DNA from: Streptomyces sp. DH41
GTDB taxonomy: Bacteria; Actinomycetota; Actinomycetes; Streptomycetales; Streptomycetaceae
Assembly: GCF_029813785.1 (NCBI RefSeq)
Contig: NZ_JARVKY010000028.1
Coordinates: 35,211-99,210, forward strand
Length of the DNA: 64,000 nucleotides
Direction: 5' to 3'
Every line of letters starts with the position of its first letter. Position 1 is the first letter of the stretch. The position numbers and the translations under genes were made by a program. Below the pieces are notes generated by a model, which had not been told where the DNA came from, searched no databases, and saw nothing but the letters and a program-made list of their open reading frames with translations. Positions 1 to 7,100 of the stretch are shown here, in pieces.

Positions 1-1712
1 CGGCCGTACGACTGCCGGGCACCGCCTCCGCCGACACCTACCTGCGCGGCGACCTGATCGTGAAGGCCGCTGTCGCCGCCGGCGCCGACGCCGTCCACCC
101 CGGCTACGGATTCCTCTCCGAGAACGCCGGCTTCGCCCGCGCCGTCACCGACGCGGGCCTGACCTGGATCGGACCGCCCCCCGAGGCCATCGAGGCGATG
201 GCGTCCAAGACGCGCGCCAAGGAACTGATGGGCGTCGCGCCCCTCGGCCGGGTCACCGAGGCGGACCTGCCGGTGCTGGTGAAGGCGGCGGCGGGCGGCG
301 GCGGACGCGGCATGCGCGTCGTACGGCGCCTCGCCGACCTCGACGCCGAACTGGCCGCCGCCCGCGCGGAGGCGGCGAGCGCCTTCGGCGACGGCGAGGT
401 GTTCGTGGAGCCCTACGTCGAGAACGGCCGGCACGTCGAGGTGCAGATCCTCGCCGACACCCACGGCACGGTATGGGCGCTCGGCACCCGCGACTGCTCC
501 CTCCAGCGCCGCCACCAGAAGGTGATCGAGGAGGCCCCCGCACCGGGCCTGAGCGCATCACTCACACAGGACCTGTACGAGCGGGCGGTCCGCGCCGCCC
601 GCGCCGTCGACTACGCCGGCGCCGGGACCGTCGAGTTCCTCGTCGCGGACGGCAAGGCGCACTTCCTGGAGATGAACACCCGCCTCCAGGTCGAACACCC
701 CGTCACGGAGGCGGTCTTCGGCGTCGACCTCGTCGCCCTCCAGCTCCGTATCGCCGAAGGCCACGCCCTGGAAACCGACCCACCGCCCGCGCGTGGCCAC
801 GCCGTCGAGGCCCGCCTGTACGCCGAGGACCCCGCGAACGGCTGGGCCCCGCAGACCGGCCGCCTGCACCGCCTCACCGTCCCCGACGGCATCCGCCTCG
901 ACACCGGCTGCACCGACGGCGACGACATCGGCGTCCACTACGACCCGATGCTCGCCAAGGCCGTCGCCCACGCACCCACCCGCGCCGAGGCCGTCCGCCG
1001 CCTCGCCGGCGCCCTGGAACGGGCCGCGATCCACGGCCCGGTCACCAACCGGGACCTCCTCGTGCGCTCCCTGCGGCACGAGGAGTTCACGTCCGCCCGC
1101 ATGGACACCGGCTTCTACGACCGCCACCTGGCCGGCCTGACGTCACCGGCCCCGGACCCCCTCGCGCCCCTGGCCGCCGCCCTCGCCGACGCCCACGGCC
1201 GCTCCCGGTTCGGCGGCGGCTGGCGGAACGTCCCGTCACAGCCCCAGCTCAAGCGGTACGCCGTGGCGGGCGAGGAGCACGAGGTCCGCTACCACCACAC
1301 CCGTACCGGCCCCGCCGCCGACGGCGTACGCGTCGTCCACGCCGACGCCCGCCTCGTCGTCCTCGAATCCGACGGCGTACAGCGCCGCTACGAGGTCGCC
1401 CGCTACGGCGACCAGGTCCACGTGGGCAGCACCCGCCTCACCGCCCTGCCCCGCTTCCCCGACCCCGCCACCCAGCACGCCCCCGGCTCCCTCCTCGCCC
1501 CCATGCCCGGCACGGTCGTCCGCGTCGCGGAGGGCCTGACGGAGGGGGTGACCGTCCAGGCCGGCCAGCCCCTCCTGTGGCTGGAGGCGATGAAGATGGA
1601 ACACCGGATCACCGCCCCGGTCACCGGCACGCTGGCCTCCCTCAACGCCGAACCGGGCAGGCAAGTGGAGGTCGGCGCCCTCTTGGCCGTAGTGGAGGGA
1701 GACGCCGAGTAG
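1..1712 (+). CDS. Acyl-CoA carboxylase biotin carboxylase/BCCP subunit (5' truncated by window)
   Basis: The frame is open from the first bases (reads AVRLPGTASADTYLRGD before the first GTG at 60), so the true start lies upstream of the window. The protein carries the ATP-grasp glycine loop (AAAGGGGRGMRVV), the active-site strand FLEMNTRLQVEHPVTE and, near the C terminus, the biotinyl motif LEAMKMEH whose lysine is biotinylated. It should carboxylate biotin with ATP and bicarbonate and pass it to a separate carboxyltransferase subunit, probably just upstream. The segment between KTRAKELM and TEADLPVLVKA is about ten residues shorter than I expect for the family. Next gene starts 82 bp on; the set looks like an operon for branched or acyclic acyl-CoA breakdown. 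Substrate cannot be read from sequence. Confidence 0.93.
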   Translation, partial: AVRLPGTASADTYLRGDLIVKAAVAAGADAVHPGYGFLSENAGFARAVTDAGLTWIGPPPEAIEAMASKTRAKELMGVAPLGRVTEADLPVLVKAAAGGGGRGMRVVRRLADLDAELAAARAEAASAFGDGEVFVEPYVENGRHVEVQILADTHGTVWALGTRDCSLQRRHQKVIEEAPAPGLSASLTQDLYERAVRAARAVDYAGAGTVEFLVADGKAHFLEMNTRLQVEHPVTEAVFGVDLVALQLRIAEGHALETDPPPARGHAVEARLYAEDPANGWAPQTGRLHRLTVPDGIRLDTGCTDGDDIGVHYDPMLAKAVAHAPTRAEAVRRLAGALERAAIHGPVTNRDLLVRSLRHEEFTSARMDTGFYDRHLAGLTSPAPDPLAPLAAALADAHGRSRFGGGWRNVPSQPQLKRYAVAGEEHEVRYHHTRTGPAADGVRVVHADARLVVLESDGVQRRYEVARYGDQVHVGSTRLTALPRFPDPATQHAPGSLLAPMPGTVVRVAEGLTEGVTVQAGQPLLWLEAMKMEHRITAPVTGTLASLNAEPGRQVEVGALLAVVEGDAE

Positions 1713-1794
1713 GGGCGCGGGGCCGCATCGAACATGCGGCTTGGCCGCGTGGGCGCGACCAGTCACGACGAAACCCGCAGCCCGAAGGAGCACA

Positions 1795-2949
1795 GTGACC
1801 ACCCTCATCGAATCCGACGAGCACAAGTCCCTCCGCGAAGCGGTATCCACCTTCGCCAGGAACCACCCCCGCACCCTCGGCGCCGACAACGAACACTTCT
1901 GGCGGGAAGCCGCCAAGCTCGGCTACATCGGCGTCAACCTGCCGGAGGAATACGGCGGTGGCGGCGGCGGAATCACCGAACTCTCCCTCGTCCTCGAAGA
2001 GATGGGCGCCGCCGGCAACCCCCTGCTGATGATGATCGTCTCCCCGGCGATCTGCGGCACCGTCCTCGCCCGCTTCGGCACCGAGGCCCAGAAACAGGAC
2101 TGGCTCCCCACCCTCGCCGACGGCACCCGCATGATGTCCTTCGGCATCACCGAACCCGACGCCGGTTCCAACAGCCACCGCATCACCACGACCGCCCGCC
2201 GCGACGGCGGCGACTGGATCCTCACCGGCCGCAAGGTCTTCATCAGCGGCGTCGACATCTCCGACGCCACCCTCGTCGTCGGCCGCATGGAGACCGTGCC
2301 CACCAAAGAGGGTCGCCCCGGCAAGCTCAAGCCCTGCCTGTTCATCGTCCCCCGCGACACCCCCGGCTTCGAGCGCCGTCGGATCGACATGGAACTGAAC
2401 GCCGCCGAGAAGCAGTTCGAGCTGACCCTCGACGACGTACGGCTGCCCGCCGACGCCCTGGTGGGCGACGAGGACGCGGGTCTCCTCCAGCTCTTCGCCG
2501 GCCTCAACCCCGAGCGGATCATGACGGCGGCCTTCGGTATCGGCATGGGCCGCTACGCGCTCACCCGCGCCCTCGACTACGCCCGCGAGCGCACCGTCTG
2601 GAAGACCCCCATCGGCGCCCACCAGGCCATCGCCCACCCCCTCGCCCAGGCCCACATCGACCTCGAACTGGCCCGCCTGATGACGCAGAAGGCGGCGCAT
2701 CTGTACGACGCCGGGGACGACATGGGCGCCGGTGAGGCCGCCAACATGGCCAAGTACGCGGCGGGGGAGGCCTGCGTGAAGGCCGTCGACCAGGCCGTGC
2801 ACACCCTCGGCGGCAACGGACTCACCCGTGAGTTCGGACTGGCCTCGCTGATCACGGCGTCGCGCGTGGCCCGTATCGCCCCGGTGAGCCGGGAGATGAT
2901 CCTCAACTACGTCTCCCACCAGACCCTGGGCCTGCCCAAGTCGTACTAG
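1795..2949 (+). CDS. Acyl-CoA dehydrogenase
   Basis: A 384-residue flavoprotein of the acyl-CoA dehydrogenase family, which desaturates acyl-CoA at C2-C3 using FAD. Visible signatures are ITEPDAGSNSH in the middle beta domain and HTLGGNGLTREFG near the C terminus. The glutamate in GLNPERIMTAA sits where isovaleryl-CoA-type enzymes place their catalytic base. The GTG at 1795 is chosen because GGAG lies six bases before it; earlier in-frame codons have no ribosome site and are not conserved-looking. It follows the carboxylase subunit on the same strand and precedes the hydratase, matching the order dehydrogenation, carboxylation, hydration of leucine or terpenoid catabolism. The exact substrate is unknown. 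Confidence 0.93.
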   Translation: MTTLIESDEHKSLREAVSTFARNHPRTLGADNEHFWREAAKLGYIGVNLPEEYGGGGGGITELSLVLEEMGAAGNPLLMMIVSPAICGTVLARFGTEAQKQDWLPTLADGTRMMSFGITEPDAGSNSHRITTTARRDGGDWILTGRKVFISGVDISDATLVVGRMETVPTKEGRPGKLKPCLFIVPRDTPGFERRRIDMELNAAEKQFELTLDDVRLPADALVGDEDAGLLQLFAGLNPERIMTAAFGIGMGRYALTRALDYARERTVWKTPIGAHQAIAHPLAQAHIDLELARLMTQKAAHLYDAGDDMGAGEAANMAKYAAGEACVKAVDQAVHTLGGNGLTREFGLASLITASRVARIAPVSREMILNYVSHQTLGLPKSY

Positions 2950-2975
2950 CCCTTCCCGGCCGTCCCGGAGGAACC

Positions 2976-3098
2976 GTGTTCCGCAGCGAGTACCCAGACG
3001 TTCCGCCCGCCGACCTGCCCCTCCACGACCGTCCGCCGGGTCACCCCCCGTCGACGGTGTGCCCGGGGAAGCGCCTGCGACCGGGGAAGCACTCGTGA
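2976..3098 (+). pseudogene. Remnant of 4-coumarate:CoA ligase-type gene (first ~18 codons)
   Basis: A good ribosome site (GGAGGA) precedes GTG at 2976, and the reading begins MFRSEYPDVPPADLPLHD. I recall this as nearly the standard N terminus of Streptomyces AMP-dependent 4-coumarate:CoA ligase family proteins of over 500 residues. After about codon 18 similarity ends; the frame runs into a tandem repeat and stops at TGA 3096-3098. Everything holding the AMP-binding motifs is absent. From memory the related S. coelicolor cluster has a full ligase between dehydrogenase and hydratase, so this looks like an in-place deletion that left the start region. The family match is from memory, not from a search. 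Confidence 0.6.
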
Positions 3099-3133
3099 CC
3101 GGGGAAGCATCCGTGACCGGGGAGCGCCCGTGA
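3095..3133 (+). other. Micro-ORF 1 (MTGEASVTGERP)
   Basis: Twelve codons plus TGA lie wholly in the tandem repeat. Its GTG overlaps the TGA of the ligase remnant as GTGA, and its own TGA overlaps the start of micro-ORF 2 in the same way. Translation is possible by stop/start coupling but not shown. It may be only a by-product of repeat growth. Confidence 0.4.
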
Positions 3134-3168
3134 CCGGGGAAGCATCCGTGACCGGGGAGCGCCCGTGA
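3130..3168 (+). other. Micro-ORF 2 (MTGEASVTGERP)
   Basis: Encodes the same twelve residues as micro-ORF 1. Its TGA at 3166-3168 overlaps the GTG at 3165 that opens the hydratase frame, completing a chain of three GTGA overlaps from the ligase remnant to the hydratase. Confidence 0.4.
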
Positions 3169-3947
3169 CCGGGGAAGCATCCGCGACCGGGGGAGCGCCC
3201 GTGACCGGGGAAGCGCCCTTGATCGGCCGCACGCGTGCGCGGGGCGTCGAGACCCTCACCCTCGACTCCCCGCACAACCGCAACGCCCTCTCGGCCGCCC
3301 TCGTCGGCGACCTGGCCACCGCCCTCGCCGACGCCGGTCGCGACACCGGCGTCCGCGCGGTCCTCCTCACCCACACCGGCAACACCTTCAGCGCCGGCGC
3401 CGACCTGCGCGACCCGCCCGGCCCGGACGCCCTCGTCGGCCTGCTCCGGCAGATCGCCGAGCTGCCGAAACCGGTCGTCGCCCGCGTCGCCGGGCACGTC
3501 CGCGCGGGCGGCCTCGGCCTGCTCGCCGCCTGCGACATCGCGGGCGCGTCCACCGCGTCGACGTTCGCCTTCACCGAGGTCCGCATCGGCGTGGCCCCCG
3601 CCGTCATCGCCCTGCCCCTCCTGCCCCGCACCGACCCCCGTGCCCTCGCCCGCTACTACCTCACCGGCGAGCGCTTCGACGCCGCCGAGGCCGCCCGGAT
3701 CGGCCTGGTCACGGCGGCGGGCGACGACGTGGACGCCGTACTCGAACCCGTACTGGACGGTGTGCGGCGCGCCTCACCACAGGCTCTGGCCGAGACGAAA
3801 CGGCTGCTCACGGCTAGGGTGCTGGAGGCCTTCGACCGGGACGCGGCCGACCTGACGGCGCTCTCGGCCCGGCTGTTCGCCTCCCCGCAGGCCCGCGAGG
3901 GGATGACGGCCTTCCTCGAACGACGGGATCCTCCATGGGTGGTGTGA
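3165..3947 (+). CDS. Enoyl-CoA hydratase/isomerase family protein
   Basis: A crotonase-fold protein of up to 260 residues. Visible marks are the start of the fold (VETLTLDSPHNRNALS), the first oxyanion-hole segment (FSAGADLRDPP) and the second (GHVRAGGLGLLAACDIA). It should hydrate an enoyl- or glutaconyl-CoA. In-frame GTGs at 3165, 3183 (GCG, not a start) and 3201 lie in the tandem repeat; 3165 gives a GTGA overlap with the preceding micro-ORF, 3201 would give a more usual N terminus. The first 20 or so residues are therefore repeat-derived and probably disordered. The 3' end overlaps the TetR gene by 13 bp. Confidence 0.88.
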   Translation: MTGEASATGGAPVTGEAPLIGRTRARGVETLTLDSPHNRNALSAALVGDLATALADAGRDTGVRAVLLTHTGNTFSAGADLRDPPGPDALVGLLRQIAELPKPVVARVAGHVRAGGLGLLAACDIAGASTASTFAFTEVRIGVAPAVIALPLLPRTDPRALARYYLTGERFDAAEAARIGLVTAAGDDVDAVLEPVLDGVRRASPQALAETKRLLTARVLEAFDRDAADLTALSARLFASPQAREGMTAFLERRDPPWVV

Positions 3948-4621
3948 GCGGCGCCGTGAACACGGCCGACCGCGCGGAGCGCGTTCCCAAGCAGGACCGC
4001 AGCCGGGCCACCCGGCGACGGCTCCTCGAAGCCGCCGTGTCCTGCCTCGCCGAACGCGGCTGGGCGGGCTCCACGGTCTCCGTCGTCGCCGAACACGCCG
4101 GAGTCTCCCGCGGCGCCGCCCAGCACCACTTCCCGACCCGCGAGGACCTCTTCACGGCGGCCGTGGAGTACGTGGCGGAGGAACGATCCGGCGCGCTGCG
4201 CGCCCTGTTCCCCGAGGGCGCGGCGGCCGGCGACCGCCGGGCCGTGGTGTCCGCCCTGGTCGACCTCTACACCGGCCCGCTGTTCCGCGCCGCCCTCCAC
4301 CTGTGGGTGGCGGCGTCCGACGAGGAGCAGCTGCGCGGCCGGGTCACCGAGCTGGAGGCCCGCGTCGGCCGCGAGACGCACCGCATCGCCGTCGACCTCC
4401 TCGGCGCCGACGAGAGTCGCCCCGGCGCCCGCGAAACCGTCCAGGGCTTCCTGGACATGGCCCGCGGCCTGGGCCTCGCCAACCTCCTCACGGACGACGG
4501 GGACCGCCGCGAACGGGTGGTCGAGCAGTGGGCACGGCTGCTGGACGGAGCGCTGGACCGAGGCCTGGGCTCCGGCGAACCGGCGTCCGCGGTGACGCCG
4601 TCGACGGAGTTCACGGACTGA
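3935..4621 (+). CDS. TetR-family regulator
   Basis: A 228-residue repressor-type protein with an N-terminal helix-turn-helix (TVSVVAEHAGVSRGAAQHHF, about residues 45-65) and an all-helical ligand domain. ATG 3935 lies inside the end of the hydratase gene, so the two are probably co-translated. Position in the acyl-CoA operon suggests it senses an acyl-CoA intermediate and controls this operon; that is inference. Its stop overlaps the end of the convergent pdxH by 11 bp, leaving no room for a separate terminator. Confidence 0.9.
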   Translation: MGGVSGAVNTADRAERVPKQDRSRATRRRLLEAAVSCLAERGWAGSTVSVVAEHAGVSRGAAQHHFPTREDLFTAAVEYVAEERSGALRALFPEGAAAGDRRAVVSALVDLYTGPLFRAALHLWVAASDEEQLRGRVTELEARVGRETHRIAVDLLGADESRPGARETVQGFLDMARGLGLANLLTDDGDRRERVVEQWARLLDGALDRGLGSGEPASAVTPSTEFTD

Positions 4622-5297
4622 GCCGCTCCACCCGCCAGCCCCCGTCCGCGTCCGCCACGTACCGCAGCCGGTCGTGCAGCCGGTTCTCCCGGCCCTGCCA
4701 GAACTCCACCTCCCGCGGCACCACCCGGAAGCCGCCCCAGTGCGGCGGCGCCGGCACCTGCTCGCCCTCCGGATAGCGCGCCGCCAGCTCGGCGTACGCG
4801 GCGTCCAGGGCGCTCCGGCCGGCCACCACCGAGGACTGGGCGCTGGCCCAGGCACCCAGCTGGGAGCCGTGCGGCCGGGTCCGGAAGTACGCGGCGGTCT
4901 CGTCCCGCCCGGTACGCCGCGCGACGCCCGTCACGATCACCTGCCGGGCCATCGGATGCCAGGGGAACAGCAGCGAGACGTGCGGGTTCTCGCCCAGCTC
5001 GCGCGCCTTGCGGGAGTCGTAGTTGGTGTAGAAGACGAACCCCCGCTCGTCGAAGTGCTTCAGCAGCACCGTGCGGGAGCTGGGCCGGCCCCGCGCGTCC
5101 GCCGTGGAGACGACCACGGCGTTCGGCTCGAACAGCCCGCCCTCCGTCGCGGCCTGTTTGAACCAGCGGGCGAACTGCTCGACCGGAGTGGCGGGGAGCT
5201 CGGCCTCCGAGAGCCCCTCGGCCCGGTACTGCTTGCGCATCGAGGCGAGATCGAAGGGGACGGCGGGCCCGGACGGAACGGCATCACGGTCGGTCAC
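4611..5297 (-). CDS. pdxH: Pyridoxamine 5'-phosphate oxidase
   Basis: A 228-residue FMN enzyme that oxidises pyridoxine/pyridoxamine phosphate to pyridoxal phosphate. Family marks include SMRKQYRAEGL, the FMN-binding stretch SSRTVLLKHFDERGFVFYTN, SRKARELGENP, and the C-terminal EVEFWQGRENRLHDRLRY. The GTG at 5297 is chosen because the conserved protein starts here; the frame extends upstream without homology. It is divergent from citrate synthase across a 276-bp spacer. A second, less typical paralogue lies at 28533-29201. Confidence 0.95.
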   Translation of the reverse strand: MTDRDAVPSGPAVPFDLASMRKQYRAEGLSEAELPATPVEQFARWFKQAATEGGLFEPNAVVVSTADARGRPSSRTVLLKHFDERGFVFYTNYDSRKARELGENPHVSLLFPWHPMARQVIVTGVARRTGRDETAAYFRTRPHGSQLGAWASAQSSVVAGRSALDAAYAELAARYPEGEQVPAPPHWGGFRVVPREVEFWQGRENRLHDRLRYVADADGGWRVERLSP

Positions 5298-5350
5298 GCG
5301 GCCATCCTGCCGTATCCGCGCCGATCCCTCCGTGTCCTTCGTCACGCAGT

Positions 5351-5391
5351 GGCACTGAGTGCCGCGACCACTCCCCAAACGTGGCACTCAG
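5351..5391. promoter_or_regulatory. Repeated GGCACT elements in the pdxH/citrate synthase spacer
   Basis: GGCACTGAGTGCC at 5351-5363 is a near-perfect palindrome, and GTGGCACTCAG recurs at 5381-5391. The spacing and place between two divergent genes suit an operator. No regulator can be named. Confidence 0.35.
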
Positions 5392-5573
5392 GGATATCGT
5401 GCTTGCTGCCGGTCCGGTTGGATGACCGTCGGCCGAACGGGGCATCACAGGGGTGACCGCCAGGACCGCGAGTCGACGACACGACCGTGGATCCAAGGGA
5501 CTCGAAGGGTCCCGGGGGCGCCGCACCGCCTTCGCACAGGTCGCCACACATCACGATCACGAGGAGCCGCCTG

Positions 5574-6674
5574 ATGTCCGACTTCGTACCCGGGCTCGAG
5601 GGAGTCATCGCGTTCGAAACGGAGATCGCCGAACCCGACAAGGAGGGCGGCGCCCTCCGCTACCGAGGCGTGGACATCGAGGACCTCGTCGGGCACGTGT
5701 CCTTCGGCAATGTCTGGGGCCTGCTCGTCGACGGCGCCTTCAACCCCGGCCTGCCGCCCGCGGAGCCCTTCCCCATCCCCGTCCACTCCGGCGACATCCG
5801 CGTCGACGTGCAGTCGGCGCTCGCCATGCTCGCACCGGTCTGGGGTCTCGAACCGCTCCTGGACATCGACGCCGAGCAGGCCCGCGCCGACCTCGCCCGC
5901 GCCGCCGTCATGGCCCTGTCCTACGTCGCCCAGTCGGCCCGCGGCCAGGGCCGGCCCATGGTCCCGCAGCGCGAGATCGACAAGGCGAACTCGATCACCG
6001 AACGCTTCATGATCCGCTGGCGCGGCGAGCCCGACCCCAAGCACGTCGCCGCGGTCGACGCCTACTGGACCTCGGCCGCCGAACACGGCATGAACGCGTC
6101 CACCTTCACCGCCCGCGTCATCGCCTCCACCGGCGCCGACGTGGCCGCGGCCCTCTCCGGCGCCGTCGGCGCCATGTCCGGCCCGCTGCACGGCGGCGCC
6201 CCCTCCCGCGTCCTGCACATGATCGAGGAGATCGAGCGCACCGGCGACGCCGAGGCCTACGTCAGGAAGACCCTAGACGCGGGTGAACGCCTCATGGGCT
6301 TCGGCCACCGCGTCTACCGCGCGGAGGACCCCCGCGCCCGCGTCCTGCGCCGCACCGCCCGCGAACTGGGCGCACCCCGCTACGAGGTCGCCGAAGCCCT
6401 GGAGAAGGCCGCCCTGGCGGAACTCCACGCCCGCCGCCCCGACCGCGTCCTGGCCACCAACGTCGAGTTCTGGGCCGCCATCATGCTGGACTTCGCCGAG
6501 GTCCCGGCCCACATGTTCACCTCGATGTTCACCTGCGCCCGCACGGCCGGCTGGTCGGCCCACATCCTCGAACAGAAGCGCACCGGCCGCCTGGTCCGCC
6601 CCTCCGCCCGCTACGTGGGCCCCGGCTCCCGCGACCCGCGCGAGATCGAGGGCTACGCCGACATCGCGAACTGA
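5574..6674 (+). CDS. Citrate synthase family protein
   Basis: A 366-residue enzyme that condenses acetyl-CoA with oxaloacetate (or propionyl-CoA, in methylcitrate synthases). The catalytic regions are visible: GPLHGGAPSRVL and MGFGHRVYRAEDPRARVL hold the two histidines, and FWAAIMLDFAEVPAHMFTS holds the acidic residue. ATG 5574 follows GAGGAG at eight bases. Streptomyces carry several citrate synthases; this short form next to pdxH is not the main citA as I recall, so no symbol is given. A complex hairpin follows the gene. Confidence 0.93.
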   Translation: MSDFVPGLEGVIAFETEIAEPDKEGGALRYRGVDIEDLVGHVSFGNVWGLLVDGAFNPGLPPAEPFPIPVHSGDIRVDVQSALAMLAPVWGLEPLLDIDAEQARADLARAAVMALSYVAQSARGQGRPMVPQREIDKANSITERFMIRWRGEPDPKHVAAVDAYWTSAAEHGMNASTFTARVIASTGADVAAALSGAVGAMSGPLHGGAPSRVLHMIEEIERTGDAEAYVRKTLDAGERLMGFGHRVYRAEDPRARVLRRTARELGAPRYEVAEALEKAALAELHARRPDRVLATNVEFWAAIMLDFAEVPAHMFTSMFTCARTAGWSAHILEQKRTGRLVRPSARYVGPGSRDPREIEGYADIAN

Positions 6675-6702
6675 CCGTCACGCACGGTCGCGGAACGCAG
6701 AC

Positions 6703-6764
6703 GACCCGCGAGTCGGGTTCCTCCAGTGGAGGAGCCGGCCGGACGTACCGGCGACTCGCGGGTC
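6703..6764 (+). terminator. Branched hairpin after citrate synthase
   Basis: A perfect 13-bp outer stem (GACCCGCGAGTCG at 6703-6715 with CGACTCGCGGGTC at 6752-6764) encloses a second stem of nine pairs with a three-base loop (about 6716-6736) and a short GCCGG/CCGGC stem. The fold is a three-way junction. It starts 28 bp past the stop and is likely the terminator; no U tract follows, as is common in Streptomyces. Confidence 0.75.
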
Positions 6765-7100
6765 GGGTGACTGCCTGGGATTGGGCCGGCTGCACGCGTC
6801 TCACACGCACTGGTCCGGCACCGCACAGGATGTGGTGACGGGCCGCTAGCCCGCAGCCACCTCTTCCGTCCGGTATGCATACATCTGCCGAACCACCTCC
6901 CTTCTGAAGTGAGAACCACACTAGGAAGCCGCCCGGCATCGTTCAACCCCTTTTTTTCCGGGGTCGGCCTCCGACCGCGTGGAACCATGAGGGGGAGCGG
7001 CGGCACCCCTCATGACGGGGGCGTATGCCGAGTTTCCGCGGTACAACGATTTCCGCAATCTTGTGGGAACTCGGTGTGTGCTGCATCACGTTCGAGTTGA
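6765..7100. other. Gene-free spacer upstream of the PAS gene
   Basis: No gene is seen. A perfect 10-bp palindrome GTATGCATAC lies at 6873-6882 and a run of seven T at about 6950. The stretch from 7040 to 7100 is AT-richer than its surroundings and probably holds the promoter of the PAS gene, but no clear -35/-10 pair can be fixed. Confidence 0.4.

Larger units (their letters stand above)
3059..3218 (+). repeat. Nine 17/18-bp tandem units at the hydratase start
   Basis: Units begin at 3059, 3077, 3095, 3113, 3130, 3148, 3165, 3183 and 3201, with consensus GTGACCGGGGAAGCATCC. Seven units are 18 bp; those at 3113 and 3130+18 (3148) are 17 bp, so the register moves through all three frames. Most units carry a GTG codon preceded by GGGGA, a passable ribosome site. 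The last unit runs into the conserved part of the hydratase gene. Confidence 0.95.

Noticed and set aside
473..1798. 441-codon Arg/Pro-rich frame overlapping the carboxylase
   Set aside because: Same-strand shadow of the real gene; composition is typical of a shifted high-GC frame and it has no domain.
3059..3218. CRISPR-like array
   Set aside because: Directly adjoining 17/18-bp units without spacers and no cas genes.
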